From: Clitopilus passeckerianus
Taxonomy: Eukaryota; Basidiomycota; Agaricomycetes; Agaricales; Entolomataceae
Direction of reading: 5' to 3'
Length of the DNA: 64,000 nucleotides
Assembly: GCA_944990035.1 (NCBI GenBank)
Contig: CALYLX010000069.1
Coordinates: 124,001-188,000, forward strand
Shown here: positions 20,783-34,124 of the stretch, piece by piece
How positions within the stretch are numbered: the first letter of the stretch is position 1
How the letters are laid out: every line of letters begins with the position of its first letter
Program-made: the position numbers and the translations under genes
Notes under the pieces: generated by a model
Seen by the model: the letters and a program-made list of their open reading frames with translations, nothing else
The model's database searches: none
Told to the model about the DNA's origin: nothing

Positions 20783-23700
20783 CTTGGCTGTTAGTTAAGA
20801 TGGTGAGAGCAAGTGAGTGATAGAAGGGCGATTAGCTGATTATCGGGATGTCCGGTGTTCTGTGCCTATTTCTAGATTCAAACGAGGATCTTGTCCCGTC
20901 TTTGTCAACTCTTTGACATAATCTTATGAAGGACTCCTCCGAACCATGAATTATTTCTACTCAGATATTTTCGAAGTCTTCTCTCGTGCCCTAAAAGCTA
21001 GCTGCGGCAGTTCAAACGCGAACGAAGGTATCCAAGCCTTGATCGCGTCATTCCAGTAAGCCAGAAATTGTGGTACAAGCAGTTCTGGAAATTCCGTGAC
21101 AGCGCACAATTGAATCAACCACGGCATATTGACCAATGGTATGCTTATTGGGTACCGCCATGCTCCGTCTCCGCCAATGAGCGGATCGCGCTGGACCGTG
21201 CGCCATCGCGTACTATACCGACGGGGATCAACGTCGCTCGGCGCTCATGATTATTGACTACTTGGCGAACAAAAGCCTGTGAAAGACGCTAGAATCCTTG
21301 TTGCTTCTGGCCCAATTCCCTGTCAGCCGACAGTTCGAATCTCGCAATTTATTGTGCCCCATATTACCTCAATTATCATAGTAGGCCGTCGCTATTATGA
21401 ACTCCTCAAGAACTCCCTATTCCTCGACTCGGAGTTCGCAGTGTGCTCGAAAGAGAGAGTGGTCAGCCAAATCTGCTCTTGTCAAGGTGAATAGGCCCTC
21501 AGACCATAACAGAATATATTGGAGCTTCTGCTGATTGAGAAGTACGCCTCCTGGGAATTATGTCTTTTAGTCCCTGCTGTATTTACCAACGCTCCCGAGT
21601 GTAAAATAGCATGTGTCGAAGTACCGATTCCCCTCGTCATGTACGTTATCCGCAATTTCCTCTCATCCTCATGTGTCACCCTCTCAGCTTGCCTCACCTG
21701 TTGTGGCCCTCATCAAAGCCATATTTTGATTTTACTATTTTTACATGCAGAATAATTCTCCGCAGAGAACTCAATCGAGTATTTGGTGTCTACCTGTCTT
21801 TCACTTTCACGCGTGCTTGAATGCCACCCATCTATACAGTCCCTTTCCTACTGTGACCTCTGAGTCTTTCTAACTGGGCACCCCCAAAAGACTTCCGTTC
21901 AGTCTAGACCTTATATGCAGGGCAGTCTTGATTGAAATCACCGTAACAAAGAACTGCGCTTCCCATCCACCCTGACCCTCCTCACCGAGGTGAATTGATT
22001 GTCGACCAAGCCATATGGCGAATTGCCGTCAGGAGAAGCGGCCGGCTCGATCATCTTCGTAAAGATGCGTACTCGGAAGTATTTCCCAGTGATTCTCCTG
22101 GCAGAAAGAATTGGAGGGGCCCTGACCCTCGTTACTGAGTGGGTGCCCTCTGGGTCCCCTGTGCATGCATGACGAAATTGCCATCGAGGATTTCCACCTT
22201 GTTCCGGCTGAGTATGTTCAAGGCCGAGGAACAGGGAAATGCACCTTTCTCAGTTATGGGGAGGCGTCACCCAAGCGTCACCCGCGGCTTATCCTGAACC
22301 CATAGCCGTTAAACCCCCCTGCAGAGCCATGATCGCTGACAGGAATCATCCTTACAATGCATGTCAGTCGCGAGGGAGGTGACCTGTCTCCGTGTCTCCT
22401 GCCCTCTGGCGGGTTGTTGGCTGGACTTGTAGATCGTCCAGGGTCGGCTTATCCGAAGATCATTTCTCATGCAATTCATTTTTGTGAGATAAAGTATGCG
22501 AGATCCTACCGAATGTTGTGTCTCGGCCACGTGCGAGCGAAGCAACGGGCTGTGGACCTTGCTGTGGTCAGGTCAGGCTATGCATGAATGAACTTTCATC
22601 ATTATCCCTTGATTCGATGATCTTGGTGTTGGAGTTTATTGGTCCCTTTCCCAACATGCACACAATTATTCATTCATTTTATCTGATTAACCTGCCTGCT
22701 CCAGCCACCAAAGTGCTTACTGCCCACCGTGGTTGGCGGGGAGGAGTACCCAATGATCGAAATTAGATCCTGCCTGTGTAATATTTTACCCAGGCCAGTT
22801 GTCATGGTCTGCATAGACGCCCGACAACGTATACATTCAGAGAATATGTCAATGATGATGCCCGTTGCGTCAGTGGGATTAGACTTCCGAGAAATGTGGA
22901 GGTGTCGACGTGTCGTCGATGGTTGCTATCTAGCTCAAGGCAGAAACCGTACACTCAAAGGCGTCGACTTGGTCAAATTCACCATGTGTTGCCTCGTTCA
23001 GTTGGATTTCACGTTGTTCATGCACGGTGCGCTCATAGGTGATGCCTCCGGGGTCTTTCTTCCGTGGCCTGCTCGGAGGGGGAGCAACCCGAGATCAATT
23101 CGGAGAGGGACACCAACTCGATGGAGTGTCGTTGATCCGGGGAATGAATAGAACTCTACACATCACCTTTTGATCAAGATGCCCGTGCAGCTATGTATTA
23201 CCTTGATGAGTACCTCTCCTTAGCTTACGAGTCGAACAATGAGGCGATGGAGGCTTGATAGGAACGCGCCGATCCAAGGTTAACAGAGGACGAGAATACA
23301 ACGGGGCTATGCGAGAACAAATTTGAGTGGAGTCACGAAATTTGAATTTTGTACGGTAGTTATGGAGAAATGAATGGGGGAGAGGAGGTGGTGGCTGATG
23401 TGTAGTTGGGTAGAGATCGGCGGGACCAAAATTTAGATGCATGTCATCCTCGAGGTTTGGATGTTGAAATCTCTGAAGAAAACACTTGGATACCTCGCTG
23501 GTGGCGGGAGCGATTTTTTCGGAATGCAACTGCATCCCGAGTCGCATCTGTTCATGATGACGAGTACAAGGACGAAAAGGAAGGATCAAACGTCCTGCAC
23601 TGACGGAAAGGTTGTTCATGACGCCCGTAGAGGCTGTACAAAGGCCTCTTCCGGGAATCAAGCGAGGGGATCACTCATCATTCAGAATCGACAGGCCGGT

Positions 23701-24908
23701 GAACTCATCTGTCGATGTAGACATTGAGATCCTCGGCCGTCGTCTTGTTGAAATGTGCACTCTGGAAATGTGGCGGATAGTAAGTTTTCGATGCAAATAA
23801 ATTGGTTTTGCTCATCTCGATTCATATGAGATGAGTGACAATTTTTGTGCGATCGTGACTCGAGTAGAGTCTTCATTGTTTATGACGCTCAGCATGTGGG
23901 AACCAAGGTATAATGACATCGAGTGATAACTAAACCGAAAAAGCCATTCTCAGAATCGAGCCTAAAATTAAATGGACAAAAGGGCTAGATGCCGCCGAGC
24001 CGATAGAAGATATCCCGCAATGACAGCATAAATGGCCGTCATTGGTGGGCTTTCCGGCTCGATTCTTCCTAGGCCAAAGAGCGCCGAGACTTGAACAACG
24101 TGGTGCAGATATGCAGGCGCGAGGATAAAAACGTGTCCTTCAGACCCCCAGACTACCAAGAATGGCCCAATTAACGACAGAGGATCTGAACTGAGATAAC
24201 GGCGTTTGTAGAACATAGGAGCCGATTCTTCCGGGTCGACTAAAAGAGCTGCTAGGAGACCGCCGAGTGACCTTTTAAGGAAATATCGCTATCCGAGGAA
24301 GGGAACCAAGCAGCGGTATCCCTGAAATTCCCAGCCGGCGCGGTAAGCTACGGAGATGAGTTATGGAGAGTTTTGAGTGCCGATTGAGTGGAACTGAGAA
24401 AGAGTCATGCGGGCAAGCGGAGTTGGAGGACCCTGACTCCTTGTGGCGTCCTCTGTTTGTCCTGGATCAACCTGGGATAAGATTTGGCAGTGATCAAACC
24501 TGTGCAGCTTCTGGCCATCACAATTCGAGGTTGCTAGCCTTGTCCTTGAGCTTTTGATATTTCGCTTTAACCACCACCTTGCTACCATTTCTTGTTGGCT
24601 TGACTATCCTTGTTACTAGCAAACGACAGTGCGAAGACCCCAGGCGACAACGAGTGACAGCGACACTCGACTATTTCTATCGCTTGACATATCGCCGACA
24701 ACCGTAATAAACGTGGTGATTTATTAGTCTGCCCCCAGCACACTTGGTGCCTCACGGACGGAGGAATAACTCTCAGGCTGGCAAGCTCCAACTCTGTCCT
24801 TTTTTTTTTCCCTTTGTAAGTATTCATCCTTTGAGCCATCTTACTCATCTAATCGTTCTACTGCCATAGAATTATTTGCTCGTCTATCACTCCTCCTAGA
24901 CGATAGTA
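20783..24908. other. 4.1-kb region without recognisable genes, upstream of STE12
   Basis: The longest empty stretch in the window. All frames on both strands are short or lack domain patterns; the longest are 22729-23151 (+) and 23191-23661 (-). Repeated CCCTGACCCTC words occur near 21970 and 22120, and CGTCACCC twice near 22263-22280. A T-rich tract (about ten T) lies at 24800. It may serve as an extended regulatory region of STE12 or hold a non-coding transcript, but nothing proves either. Confidence 0.4.
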
Positions 24909-27900
24909 ATGGACATCCAGCAGCAGCAAATGTACCATCAGCCTGCATCGTACGCAGGCTATATCTCCTCTAACCCGTCCTCGACCCATTCCTCTCCACA
25001 AACGTTCCCACAAGAGATCGATCCTTACAACTCTAACCCGTACCCGGGACAGAACACCTACCCTCCTAACCAACGACCACTACGACCAACTGCAACCAAA
25101 AGCAGCTCTTTGGGCCCTCTCCATGTTTCTACGAACACTACAAGTGAATTCGACCCCAATGAAGTGACCGCTCGGCCCGGGAACGCCCATCTGCATGCGC
25201 AGTTCCATGCACAGACACTTCCGCCGCCACCAAGGCCGCACATACCTGCGCCATCGACCTCGGCATCTATGGACGATGGGATGCTGATACAAGCACAGGG
25301 CATGAACGCCGACACTGCCGCTCAGGATAGTTCCTATACCAACTCAACCCCGGGGCTATCCAATGGGCTTACGCGAGCACTGAAGCCTCAGGAGCAAGAG
25401 CGACTTGCGATTCTCGACAGGCTCAAGTTCTTCCTGGCAACAGCACCTTCAAGATGGGATCCTAACTCGGCCGCGGCAAACTCGGTTGATCCTGTGAATG
25501 ACCTGACGAATAACCTTGCGTCAACCACCGGCATGCCACCGTCCCATTTGTTGCATGGAGGACATAACCCGACGCATCCCGCTCTCAACCGTTTCCTCCT
25601 CCCCTCACAGGAATACGTGACGTGCGTGTTATGGAATGGGCTATACCACATCACAGGAACAGATATTGTCCGAGCATTGGTATTTCGATTCGAGGTATGT
25701 ATTTTTCCATTAATGATCCTTTTGGAGTTCTACTCTCCATTTTCATCTTTTTCTCGGGGGTATTCTTGCCGTGACTGATACTGATGATTCATCTCTTAGG
25801 CGTTTGGTCGGCCAGTCCGGAATATGAAGAAATTCGAGGAAGGCGTATTCAGTGACCTGCGGAATTTGAAACCCGGCGTAGATGCGACTCTGGAGGAGCC
25901 AAAGGTTAGTAGAACGCTCAGTCCCCCAACCATCATATTCCGCAGATCCGAATTCGGAGACCTTGTATTCTTCTGCTTCTTCGTGCTATCTCCCGGCCGA
26001 AGCTCTCATCCTGATTGATATGATCATCGATCGCACCCATACTGACTATGACACTTGTAGAGCCCATTCTTGGACCTACTCTTCAAGTACCAATGCATCC
26101 GAACCCAAAAGAAGCAAAAAGTATTCTACTGGTGTGTACACGTCGTTCTAATTTGGAAAGACATGCGCCTTACGGAGTCTTTTTACAGGTTCTCTGTGCC
26201 GCATGACCGCCTGTTCCTCGATGCATTGGAACGTGACCTCAAGCGTGAGAAGATGGGCCAGGAGCCAACTACGAACATCGTTGGCGAGCCAGCTCTGTCA
26301 TTCACATATGACCCGAAACGAAGCTTGTATGAGCAGTTCAGCAAAGCTCAAGGCTCACGAGAGGGCGAGGGCGAACTTGAAGCAGCGGTCCGACGTGCAG
26401 TAGAGGAAGGTTCAGGGATGCCTAGCATTGCTGGAGGCGAAGGGGGCGATGCTACTGAGGAGAGCGATGCAAGCGATGCAGACGAAGTGATGGGCGATGG
26501 TGATAGCGAAGTGGACAAGAAACCCAAGCTTCCTCCAGCACTGGAAGGGACCATTGGCCTTGGAGGTTCCTGGGTCGACAGGAACTCGTCTTACAAGCAA
26601 CGAAAGAAGAAGGGAAGGAGAGAAGACGAAAGAGGGCGAAGCTCATTTTTGGACCAAATCAGCGGAGGCCGCTATTCCAGTCTCAGCAGGGAACGCCAAT
26701 ACAGTGGGATGGTTGATGATTTCACCCATCTCGGACAGGATGCGCTTGGACAAGATGCGTTCTATATGCCTGTCAACGGTGATGGGTCTCGACCTGGGAC
26801 TGGCGCTGGTTTGGGTGAAGGGATGTATTACCCTGATACCGGCGAACCTCAAACCCATACCCAGAGGTTCCTATCAAGCTCGGGTATGAGAGGCCCTGGG
26901 CATCAGAGGGCGAGAAGCCACGACCATCGTCACACATACCCCCTCCCCCAGGCTGGCACGACAATGCCCATGTCGGCAAGCTACGCCGTCAACTCATTTG
27001 CCGATGCACAGGCCCAAGCTATGCAAGGATTTGAGCCTGTCGACACATCTTCCACCCTGCCAAAAACGAAGGCCTTCGTTTGCCCACTCTTCTCCTGTGG
27101 AAGAATGTTTAAACGGATGGAGCACTTGAAGAGGCATCTGCGTACCCATACCATGGAACGACCTTACACCTGCCCTCAGTGCAAGAAACGGTTCTCGAGG
27201 AGCGACAACCTCAACCAGCACCTCCGAACGCACGGAAGGACCGACCAAGTTTCTAACTCAGGCCACTCACCATCTGCACAGGGAGAGGATGATTTTGGCG
27301 GAGATGGCGTCAACGGGAGAGAGCGCAGCCTTAGTGCCGACGGCAATATCTCTGATCAAGAAAGCGATTTCGAAGGGGCCTACACCTCGAGATTTGCAAA
27401 TTCCCCCAACCTCTTCAACTCCGAGTTCGGTATGTCTGCGGAGTTGATGGCAGGCTACACCAGCGATGGGCTAGGCTTTGATCCAGAGAGGTGTGAAGTC
27501 GAGGTTCAGGGGATTGTGCAGGAGGTTCCTGGCGATGAAGAAGGTCAAATCATGGCCACTGGAGTTTACAACCACTGGGCTGCCCAGAACAACGCTGCTC
27601 AATCTTCTGCCTTCGCTAATCAGACTGTCGCGCAAAGCTTGGACAACGTAGCCTGGTCTCAAGCTAACGCTTCAGGCTTCGCTTCAGCACCCTCCCCTCC
27701 ACCCGGTTCCGTCCCCCACATTCGCAGCAACCGAAACTCGCTGAACACAGGGCTACGCTCAGTTTCGTCGTCTTCCTCACTTTCATCATCGGGCTACGGT
27801 GACGACTACGTTACCTCCATTTCTGCACCCTCTCACAAGCAACAATTCGACCATGCACAACTGTATCCACCTGGACTTATCGAGGCGACTTCCGGTGGAC

Positions 27901-28511
27901 CTGGCCCGATCAGGAGATACCGCAGCATGACTCCTTCTGCCATGAGGAATGCAGAGAGTATTCGACGACCGATGACGGCTAGTAGCCAAGGCGATTACCC
28001 CAATGGCGGATCACCAGGTAGCTCCGCTGGGTTGGCGGGCGCCGCGTCGAGAGGATACCACCCTTATGCTCAATATGCCTCTTCATCCCGCGGAGGTTCC
28101 ACCCACTCCAGCCCGTCGTTGTTCTCAATCCCTCTTGCCGGAGAGTTTGGCGCACAGGGACCGCGCTTGAGGAGGTCGGAGTCGAGGAATTCAAACCTTG
28201 GTGGGGTGCATGAACAGATGAGGCAGATGATGAATATCAGCGATCAGCAGTCGGGTGCAACGGTGCCGGGAATGTATAGGACTGATAGTCCTGGGTTCAT
28301 GCAGACGGAGTCTCCAGCAACCTTTACCACCGACCTGCCACCGCAGTATGGTGGGGATCAGTACGGTGCTGGTCAGGTTGCTGCACAACAACAACAAGGA
28401 TTCGAGAAGAACGGTTTTGGGATGTCCGCCGAGCAGAGCCAATTTGGATTCGACACAATGGCCGATGATACCTTCTACCATAACGTCCCTCACCCCCATG
28501 CGACGATTTGA
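24909..28511 (+). CDS. STE12: Ste12-type transcription factor with two C2H2 zinc fingers
   Basis: Four exons (24909-25694, 25800-25904, 26061-26131, 26189-28511), 1094 residues. The STE DNA-binding domain runs from about residue 156 to 343: [38 protein letters not shown], and [15 protein letters not shown]. Two C2H2 fingers lie at about 618-672, the arrangement of filamentous and basidiomycete Ste12 rather than yeast Ste12. The flanks are Ser/Gln/Gly-rich. This nuclear factor acts below the pheromone/filamentation MAP kinase cascade. The third intron (57 nt) is a stop-free multiple of three inside the STE domain. The second intron is unusually long (156 nt). Confidence 0.95.
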
Positions 28512-29372
28512 AATGATGATGAAAAGCGACGATCCTTCCTCGACACCAAGCGGAAGATTGCCAACGACTGGCAAGAATATTCGGAACGGTTTACCAACAA
28601 CACGCGTCAAAGATACCTTATTCACAGATTCCCTCATCGGAAGATAATACCATCAACAAATGGATTCCCAATCCTTTACCGCAAATATGGGCTTCAACTG
28701 CTACTCTCAACATGCATGCTATTTATCACACCTTTGTATCCCTGCTTTGCCCCCCACTTTCTTTCGTTCTGTTAATAACTAATTTCTTTCGATTTTCTCC
28801 TCTATTTATTCCGTCCTTTCGGTCCCTTCGGCCGGGGGTATGGATTCGTATCTATCCCTATAACACCCATATATATCTTTCTGCTAAAATTGTGCGATGT
28901 ACGTAGAGCCTTTTAAGTAGATAACCCTTGCTTATAATTGTTGAATATATCTATAATCACGGAACATTCTTGCGGAAAGATCGACAGGAACGTAGCTGTG
29001 CACTTGGTGGACACTGGCATCAACTGTTGGTCGTTTCTACGACTCATGACTCGTAGCTTTGCTCTGCAGAACTGCTACTAATGCGTCAATACGTAGACTT
29101 TCACCTTTTAAGAGGTTCCTTTGAGTACTGAACTGAGTTGGAGCAAGACCTTGGCGTCTCCAGGCCACGTGTTACCTAGCTCGGCTCAGCGCCAACACAG
29201 TTCGACGGCGTGCGACATTCGTCTTTTCCACAACTGCACACTGGCACCATCGTCAATCACGGCCTCAGGCCATATTTCATAGGTATGTCGGCTCAATTCA
29301 CGATGCAATGAGGACAACTGCCAACCAGAATTAAACCCTGCAGTTCATTTCGATTAAGGCCGCACGCCAGCC
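28512..29372. other. Intergenic, STE12 3' flank
   Basis: AT-rich 3' flank of STE12 followed by the upstream region of the MSB1/Mug8 gene. No gene or RNA seen. Confidence 0.5.
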
Positions 29373-32300
29373 ATGCCCTCGTTTTTGTCCAAGGTCTTCG
29401 GACGTAAGAAGGATTCACCGGACAAGGAGACCCATTCACCCGTGGAACATCGAGCTAGCACCCCTCTCGATGGTAAATTCGAGCCTGTCTCACCAAGTGC
29501 CACGAAGTTTCCCGAGGCAGTCAACGGCAAGGGCGAGTATAAGGACAGAGATCCATCCCCTTTGAGTCTTTTCAAGCCGAAATCACGACAGCCGCATGCT
29601 GCTCAAAAGCGCGTTCATGCACCCCACCTTTCGTTAAATTTCCCTACTCTTGGTGATGCCATGAATTCTCCCTCGTTGGGTGTCGTTTTCGAGGTGGACC
29701 CCGACACCCTCGAACCGTTGCCAGACTCCGTCATCGGCCAGCGACAACTCAACCAAGCGGAGACTCTCTCTCTTGTCCAAACATGCTCAAAGGCAATTAA
29801 AGATAGAGGTATGAACTTCATCTAAATTTTGACGTATTCTAGTTGATTTATTTCAATTTTTGAAAGGTCTCGAAAGCCTCGGCATCATGCACCCTCAATG
29901 GCACTCCGCCTCCCCGGAGTCTCAAAGAAAGCTTTTAACGCTTTTCATCCACTCTTTAGCAACTTCAAGTTCACCTACGTCACCGTCACCCTCTGCCTAT
30001 GCAACGGCCTTCGAGAATGAGGTTTCATCCTCCCGTTCTCCACACGATGTTGCCGCCGTATTGCGTTGGGGTCTCCGTCATATGCAACTTGAAGGCGGAC
30101 GTTTTGGCAACAGTGACCAATGGTACTCTAATTTCTCCTCGAGGGAGAGACTGAGCAATTATCCTCCAAATGCATTCTCCACTATTCTCCCACCGGAACT
30201 GCCAGCTACCCATGTGCAGTTACTCAAAACCGTGCTTGAGCTTGTCTCATACCTAGGTGCCCATTTCGAAGCGAATGGTTCCTCTGGAAGCAAGCTTTCC
30301 AAATTCTTTGGGCTTTGGCTGCTTGAAGCTGAACAGGCCCGGAACGACGATAACTGGGACGCGTTCTATGCTCGGTGGGAGCGTGCTGGACGTATCCTCG
30401 AGCATTTGTTCCTCGCTCGCGTAAGGTATGTGACATTTTACCTGCTGACTCTGTTCACGGCTAATTCAGTGTACAGGGATGAAGGAGCCTCTTCAAGACT
30501 CCCTACTCGCCTAGTCGAGCTGATAAACAAATATCCTTACGGAGGTAGCTCGCCAGAAACAGGACTCTTGCCTCGTCCTCGGTTCTCCACGTATCGGCAT
30601 GACGCATTATTCGTTCGTGTTGAGACCGAATTCACCTCTTCCAAGGCTCCCAGACACCACCCCTTCCGCCTCCTCGTCGATGCCTTCAAGGGTGAAATCA
30701 CTGCTGAAGGCGATCATGTTGCCATTTGGGAGGTTATCAAGAAAGCGGGCAATGACGACTCACAACCATCCCCAGGCGGTTATGCCGGCGTTGGTCGTGT
30801 TTTCGCGGACGATACTATCCGACTCTTGTCTCGTGTGCCTTCAGCAAGCACTGACGCCCAGAACCCCTTCATTCGCGCAACCTCACCTTCTGCTCGTAGA
30901 AGGTCGTTCTCCGTGGGTGATTCTGACGGCGCGACACCGACTTCCCCAGTCCGAGCCAAATCTCCCGTATCACCAACCTCACCATCCAAGATCCAGGATT
31001 GGGGAGACTTCATGTCCTCTGGCTTTGCAACGGACGAGAACGTAGAGGCTGATACATCCCTTGCATCCACCTTGATTAAGACCGAGCTCGAGCCTTCTAA
31101 GCACCTGTCCAAGGGTGCTAGAAATGGACATGCTCGCAAGTCCCTGGACGCACCGCGTACTCTCCCTTCCTTGGCGGAGGAACAGGTTGATGAAACGAGC
31201 TTCGTCTCTAAATCTACCTCTGTACACATGATCCAACTCGACGAGGCGTTCGTCGATTTCTGGACCGACGCCCTCCTGGACTCCGTCACCTCCAACTGGC
31301 CCGGATTCGTCATCTGCAAACTCAAGCCTACACTTTCTGGTATTGAGGTTGATGGCAAGCGTATTGAATGGCTTGTTATCGAACGTCAATACAAACGCCC
31401 CGTCCCTGTCTCCCGTTCAGTCGATTCTGAACACCTCACTGCGGAATCTGCATCCCGCCTACGCCCTTCTTCACCTAGGTCATTCAAGAGTGATATGAGC
31501 ATCACCACCTCCTTGAAGCGGTTGAGTTTCCTTGGAGGAAGCTTCTCTGGAAGGTCCAACAAGATGCTCACTGGGAAGAAAAGCGGATACAAGACGGGGG
31601 AGATGGGAGAAGCCTTAGTGGAAGAAGAGGAGGAGGGAAGTGAGAAGAAGTCAACGCCAGCTGAGAAGTCGAGGTCAAGGACGAGCCTCGCTATTCCGAA
31701 GATCAAGGTTCCCTCGCCGAAGTCCAAGAAATCGGTCGAGATTACACCCAAGACAGTGGAGAAACCAGCAGAAGCGAAGGCTGAAGCTGGTGCTAATGGG
31801 TCGACAGTTACTGCCGCCGCTACTGGTGGAGCCACTGCTGTTGTTGCTGGTGTGGTTGCTGCCGCCGCCGCCACCGTCGCAGACAACACACCCTCGCCGG
31901 TGGAGCAAGCTACCAAACCAGAAGCCGAACAGGCCGTTGCTGAAGTCAAGCCTACTGTCGAAGAGGTAGCCCCAGCACCTGAACCCACAGCCGAAGCCAC
32001 CGAGACGTTGAAGGAAGCCGATGCTCCCATCGCAAATGGCCATTCCACTGCTGCCCCCGAGGAAACCAAGGCTCGATCAGTTGAAGAAGCTCCTGCTCCT
32101 ACTGCTGAGCCGGTTGTTCCAGAAGAGACCCCTGCACCGTCCGCAGAGGAGGCAAAGGCTGAGACTGCCGAACCCGTTGTGGAGGCTGTTGATGTTCCAG
32201 AACCTATCCCCGCCGCTGCCGAGGTTGAAGTCCCACCTGTCGTTGAGGAGCCAGCTCCAACCTCCGTTGCTGCCGTCCCAGAAGTCGCGGCACCAGTTCC

Positions 32301-33252
32301 ACCAGTTCCCGCCCCCACCCCTGAAGTTGCTGCACCCGCTGAACCAGTCAAGGAGGAAGAAGTCGTTCCCGTGACCGTTGTAGAGGACGTCAATGACCCC
32401 GACGTTGTCGTTGCTTCTGCCGCTGTTGAGCCTGTTGTAGAGGCTGAAGTTGCTCCCGCCGCTGCCGAAGCCGACAAGGAAGAGACAACTGCGCCAATCG
32501 TCGCCATTCATGAAGATGTGCCTGCCCCATCCATCTCCGAACCTTCCACTGTCGTTGAACCAGTCGTTGCCGCAGAGGAGGCTCCTGAGAAAACTCCCGA
32601 GCCAGTCAATATCGAGGAAGCCGCTGCAGCAGCAGAACCTGTAGCTCCCGAGGTCGCTGTGCCGCAAGCCGAACCCACCCCCCAAGTGGAGGCGCTAGTC
32701 GTAGCTGCAGATGCTGCTGTCGAGATTGAAGTAGCCAACGATAGCACCCCTTCGACCACCGACATTCCACCAGAGGTCACCCAAGTCCTCGAGAGTTCAC
32801 CTCATTCAGAGCCCCTCGCTGTTCCGGATTATACACCTGGGGACAACAAGGTCGATCTCCCCGCCGTCCCCGTTGTTGATGCCGTGCCAGAATATCCTCT
32901 GCAAGAACCCGTCGCACCCGCTGTACCCACGCCTGAACCCCTTCAAACTACTCAGGTTGATGATGAAGAACCTCCCGTCGAGACTGTACTCGCTCACGGA
33001 GATACTCCGGGACCTCAAGCTCTTCTTGACCACGTTGAAGATGCTGAAACACAGGAACTCGAGGTGCCAAAGCCTGCTGAGGCTGAGCAACCAGCGGCCG
33101 TTTCTTCAACCGAAGACGAGGTCGCAGAACCCGCACAGGAACTTCCAGGGGAAGTAGCCACGCCAGCCGTTGAAGATGCACCTGCTACAACTACTGTAGA
33201 AACCGAGGTTGCAAAAGAGACCGACGAGGCCACGCCTAGTACTGAGGCATGA
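29373..33252 (+). CDS. MSB1/Mug8-domain protein with long low-complexity tail
   Basis: Three exons (29373-29808, 29867-30425, 30477-33252), 1256 residues. After a Lys/Pro-rich N-terminus (Phe-Leu-Ser-Lys-Val-Phe-Gly-Arg-Lys-Lys), residues ~95-480 match the fungal Msb1/Mug8 domain (DUF1708, RhoGAP-like fold): Val-Phe-Glu-Val-Asp-Pro-Asp-Thr-Leu-Glu-Pro-Leu, then Leu-Arg-His-Met-Gln-Leu-Glu-Gly-Gly, then Phe-Leu-Ala-Arg-Val-Arg. Yeast Msb1 works with Rho GTPases and formins in polarised growth, so a role at hyphal tips or septa is the natural inference. A second conserved block (Phe-Val-Asp-Phe-Trp-Thr-Asp-Ala-Leu-Leu) lies near residue 590. From about residue 760 the protein becomes a ~500-residue Pro/Ala/Glu/Val repeat. 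The second intron (30426-30476, 51 nt) is stop-free and a multiple of three. A decayed copy of the tail lies at 38640. Confidence 0.85.
31760..33240 (+). repeat. Degenerate Pro-Ala-Glu-Val codon repeat
   Basis: About 1.5 kb of imperfect GAA/GTT/GCT/CCA-rich units encoding Val-Glu-Glu-Pro-Ala-Pro-like words. Units vary in length and are not a clean tandem array. The composition opens a long frame on the opposite strand (31386-32507), which is a by-product. Confidence 0.7.
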
Positions 33253-34124
33253 GTCCTCTAACACTATCATTTACTATTTTTTCTTTCCTAGTATCTGCAC
33301 ACCCATGATACCAGCCACCCCATTTTCGTATATCCATATACCCTTCACTACTGCTCCCTACTATCTACCAATGCGGAATTTTCGTAATCTCCTTGCCATC
33401 GGTCTCGTCGATCATTGCCCTTTTTATCGCCTGCAGTTTGCTTCTATTTAACTTTTATGCAGCACCACTTTACATGGAATGTTGTGCGGTTTGTTCGTAG
33501 CGCTTACTTTACAATTACAATTCACCTCGTGTACACACTCTAGCTAATTACAATTGCTTCCAGATATTCTTGATTGTTTTCCGGTAGAAATAGGAGAAAT
33601 TGTGCTCTCTGATTACCTAAGAATTTATGGGTTGTCCTTTACCTCGACTGAACCGTGGCGAGGCCACCTTCTCCCAAGAGCCTGGTTGTATATGAGTCTA
33701 TCTACGACCACCCATTATTTTGTTGTCTGTTTTCTACCAAAAAACCTCAAGTTTCCCGGAAAGACACGTTTGGATTCCCCTTTCATTCCATTCGGGCGTT
33801 CAAAAGGCGCAAAATGAGGCGCATCGCTTCACACTTCAGATCGCCCCATTGTTTTAGTTGAATTACGCGTTTCTTTCTTCATATGGATCAGGTGCACGGT
33901 CACCAGGCTGAGGTGGGGTAAGCTAAGCCTCATTTTACTTCGTGTTTACGGGAAATAACTGATCAGCCTACGATAGGAATGGAAGGATACCGCTACCCAA
34001 TTGCCCACTTTGCAATGGGCTCGGCATCTGCCATCAGCGATACAGCACTGGGACGGTTTCTGCAAGGTGTCCGCCCCTAGGCTTTCACACTTTTACCACC
34101 ATCTAGGATTTCTGCAATTGCAGA
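33253..34124. other. Intergenic
   Basis: 3' flank of the MSB1/Mug8 gene and promoter of the next F-box gene. No gene recognised. Confidence 0.5.

Noticed and set aside
22729..23661. Open frames of 140 and 156 codons upstream of STE12
   Set aside because: No domain pattern, no coding-like composition and opposite-strand overlap; considered chance frames.
25905..26060. An extra exon in the long second intron of STE12
   Set aside because: The domain sequence is continuous across the 156-nt intron, leaving no missing residues to be encoded.
31386..32507. A 373-codon open frame on the minus strand, Ser/Thr/Ala/Gly-rich, opposite the MSB1/Mug8 gene
   Set aside because: It is the antisense of a Pro/Ala/Glu/Val codon repeat, whose composition excludes stops on the other strand; no start context, introns or domain support it.
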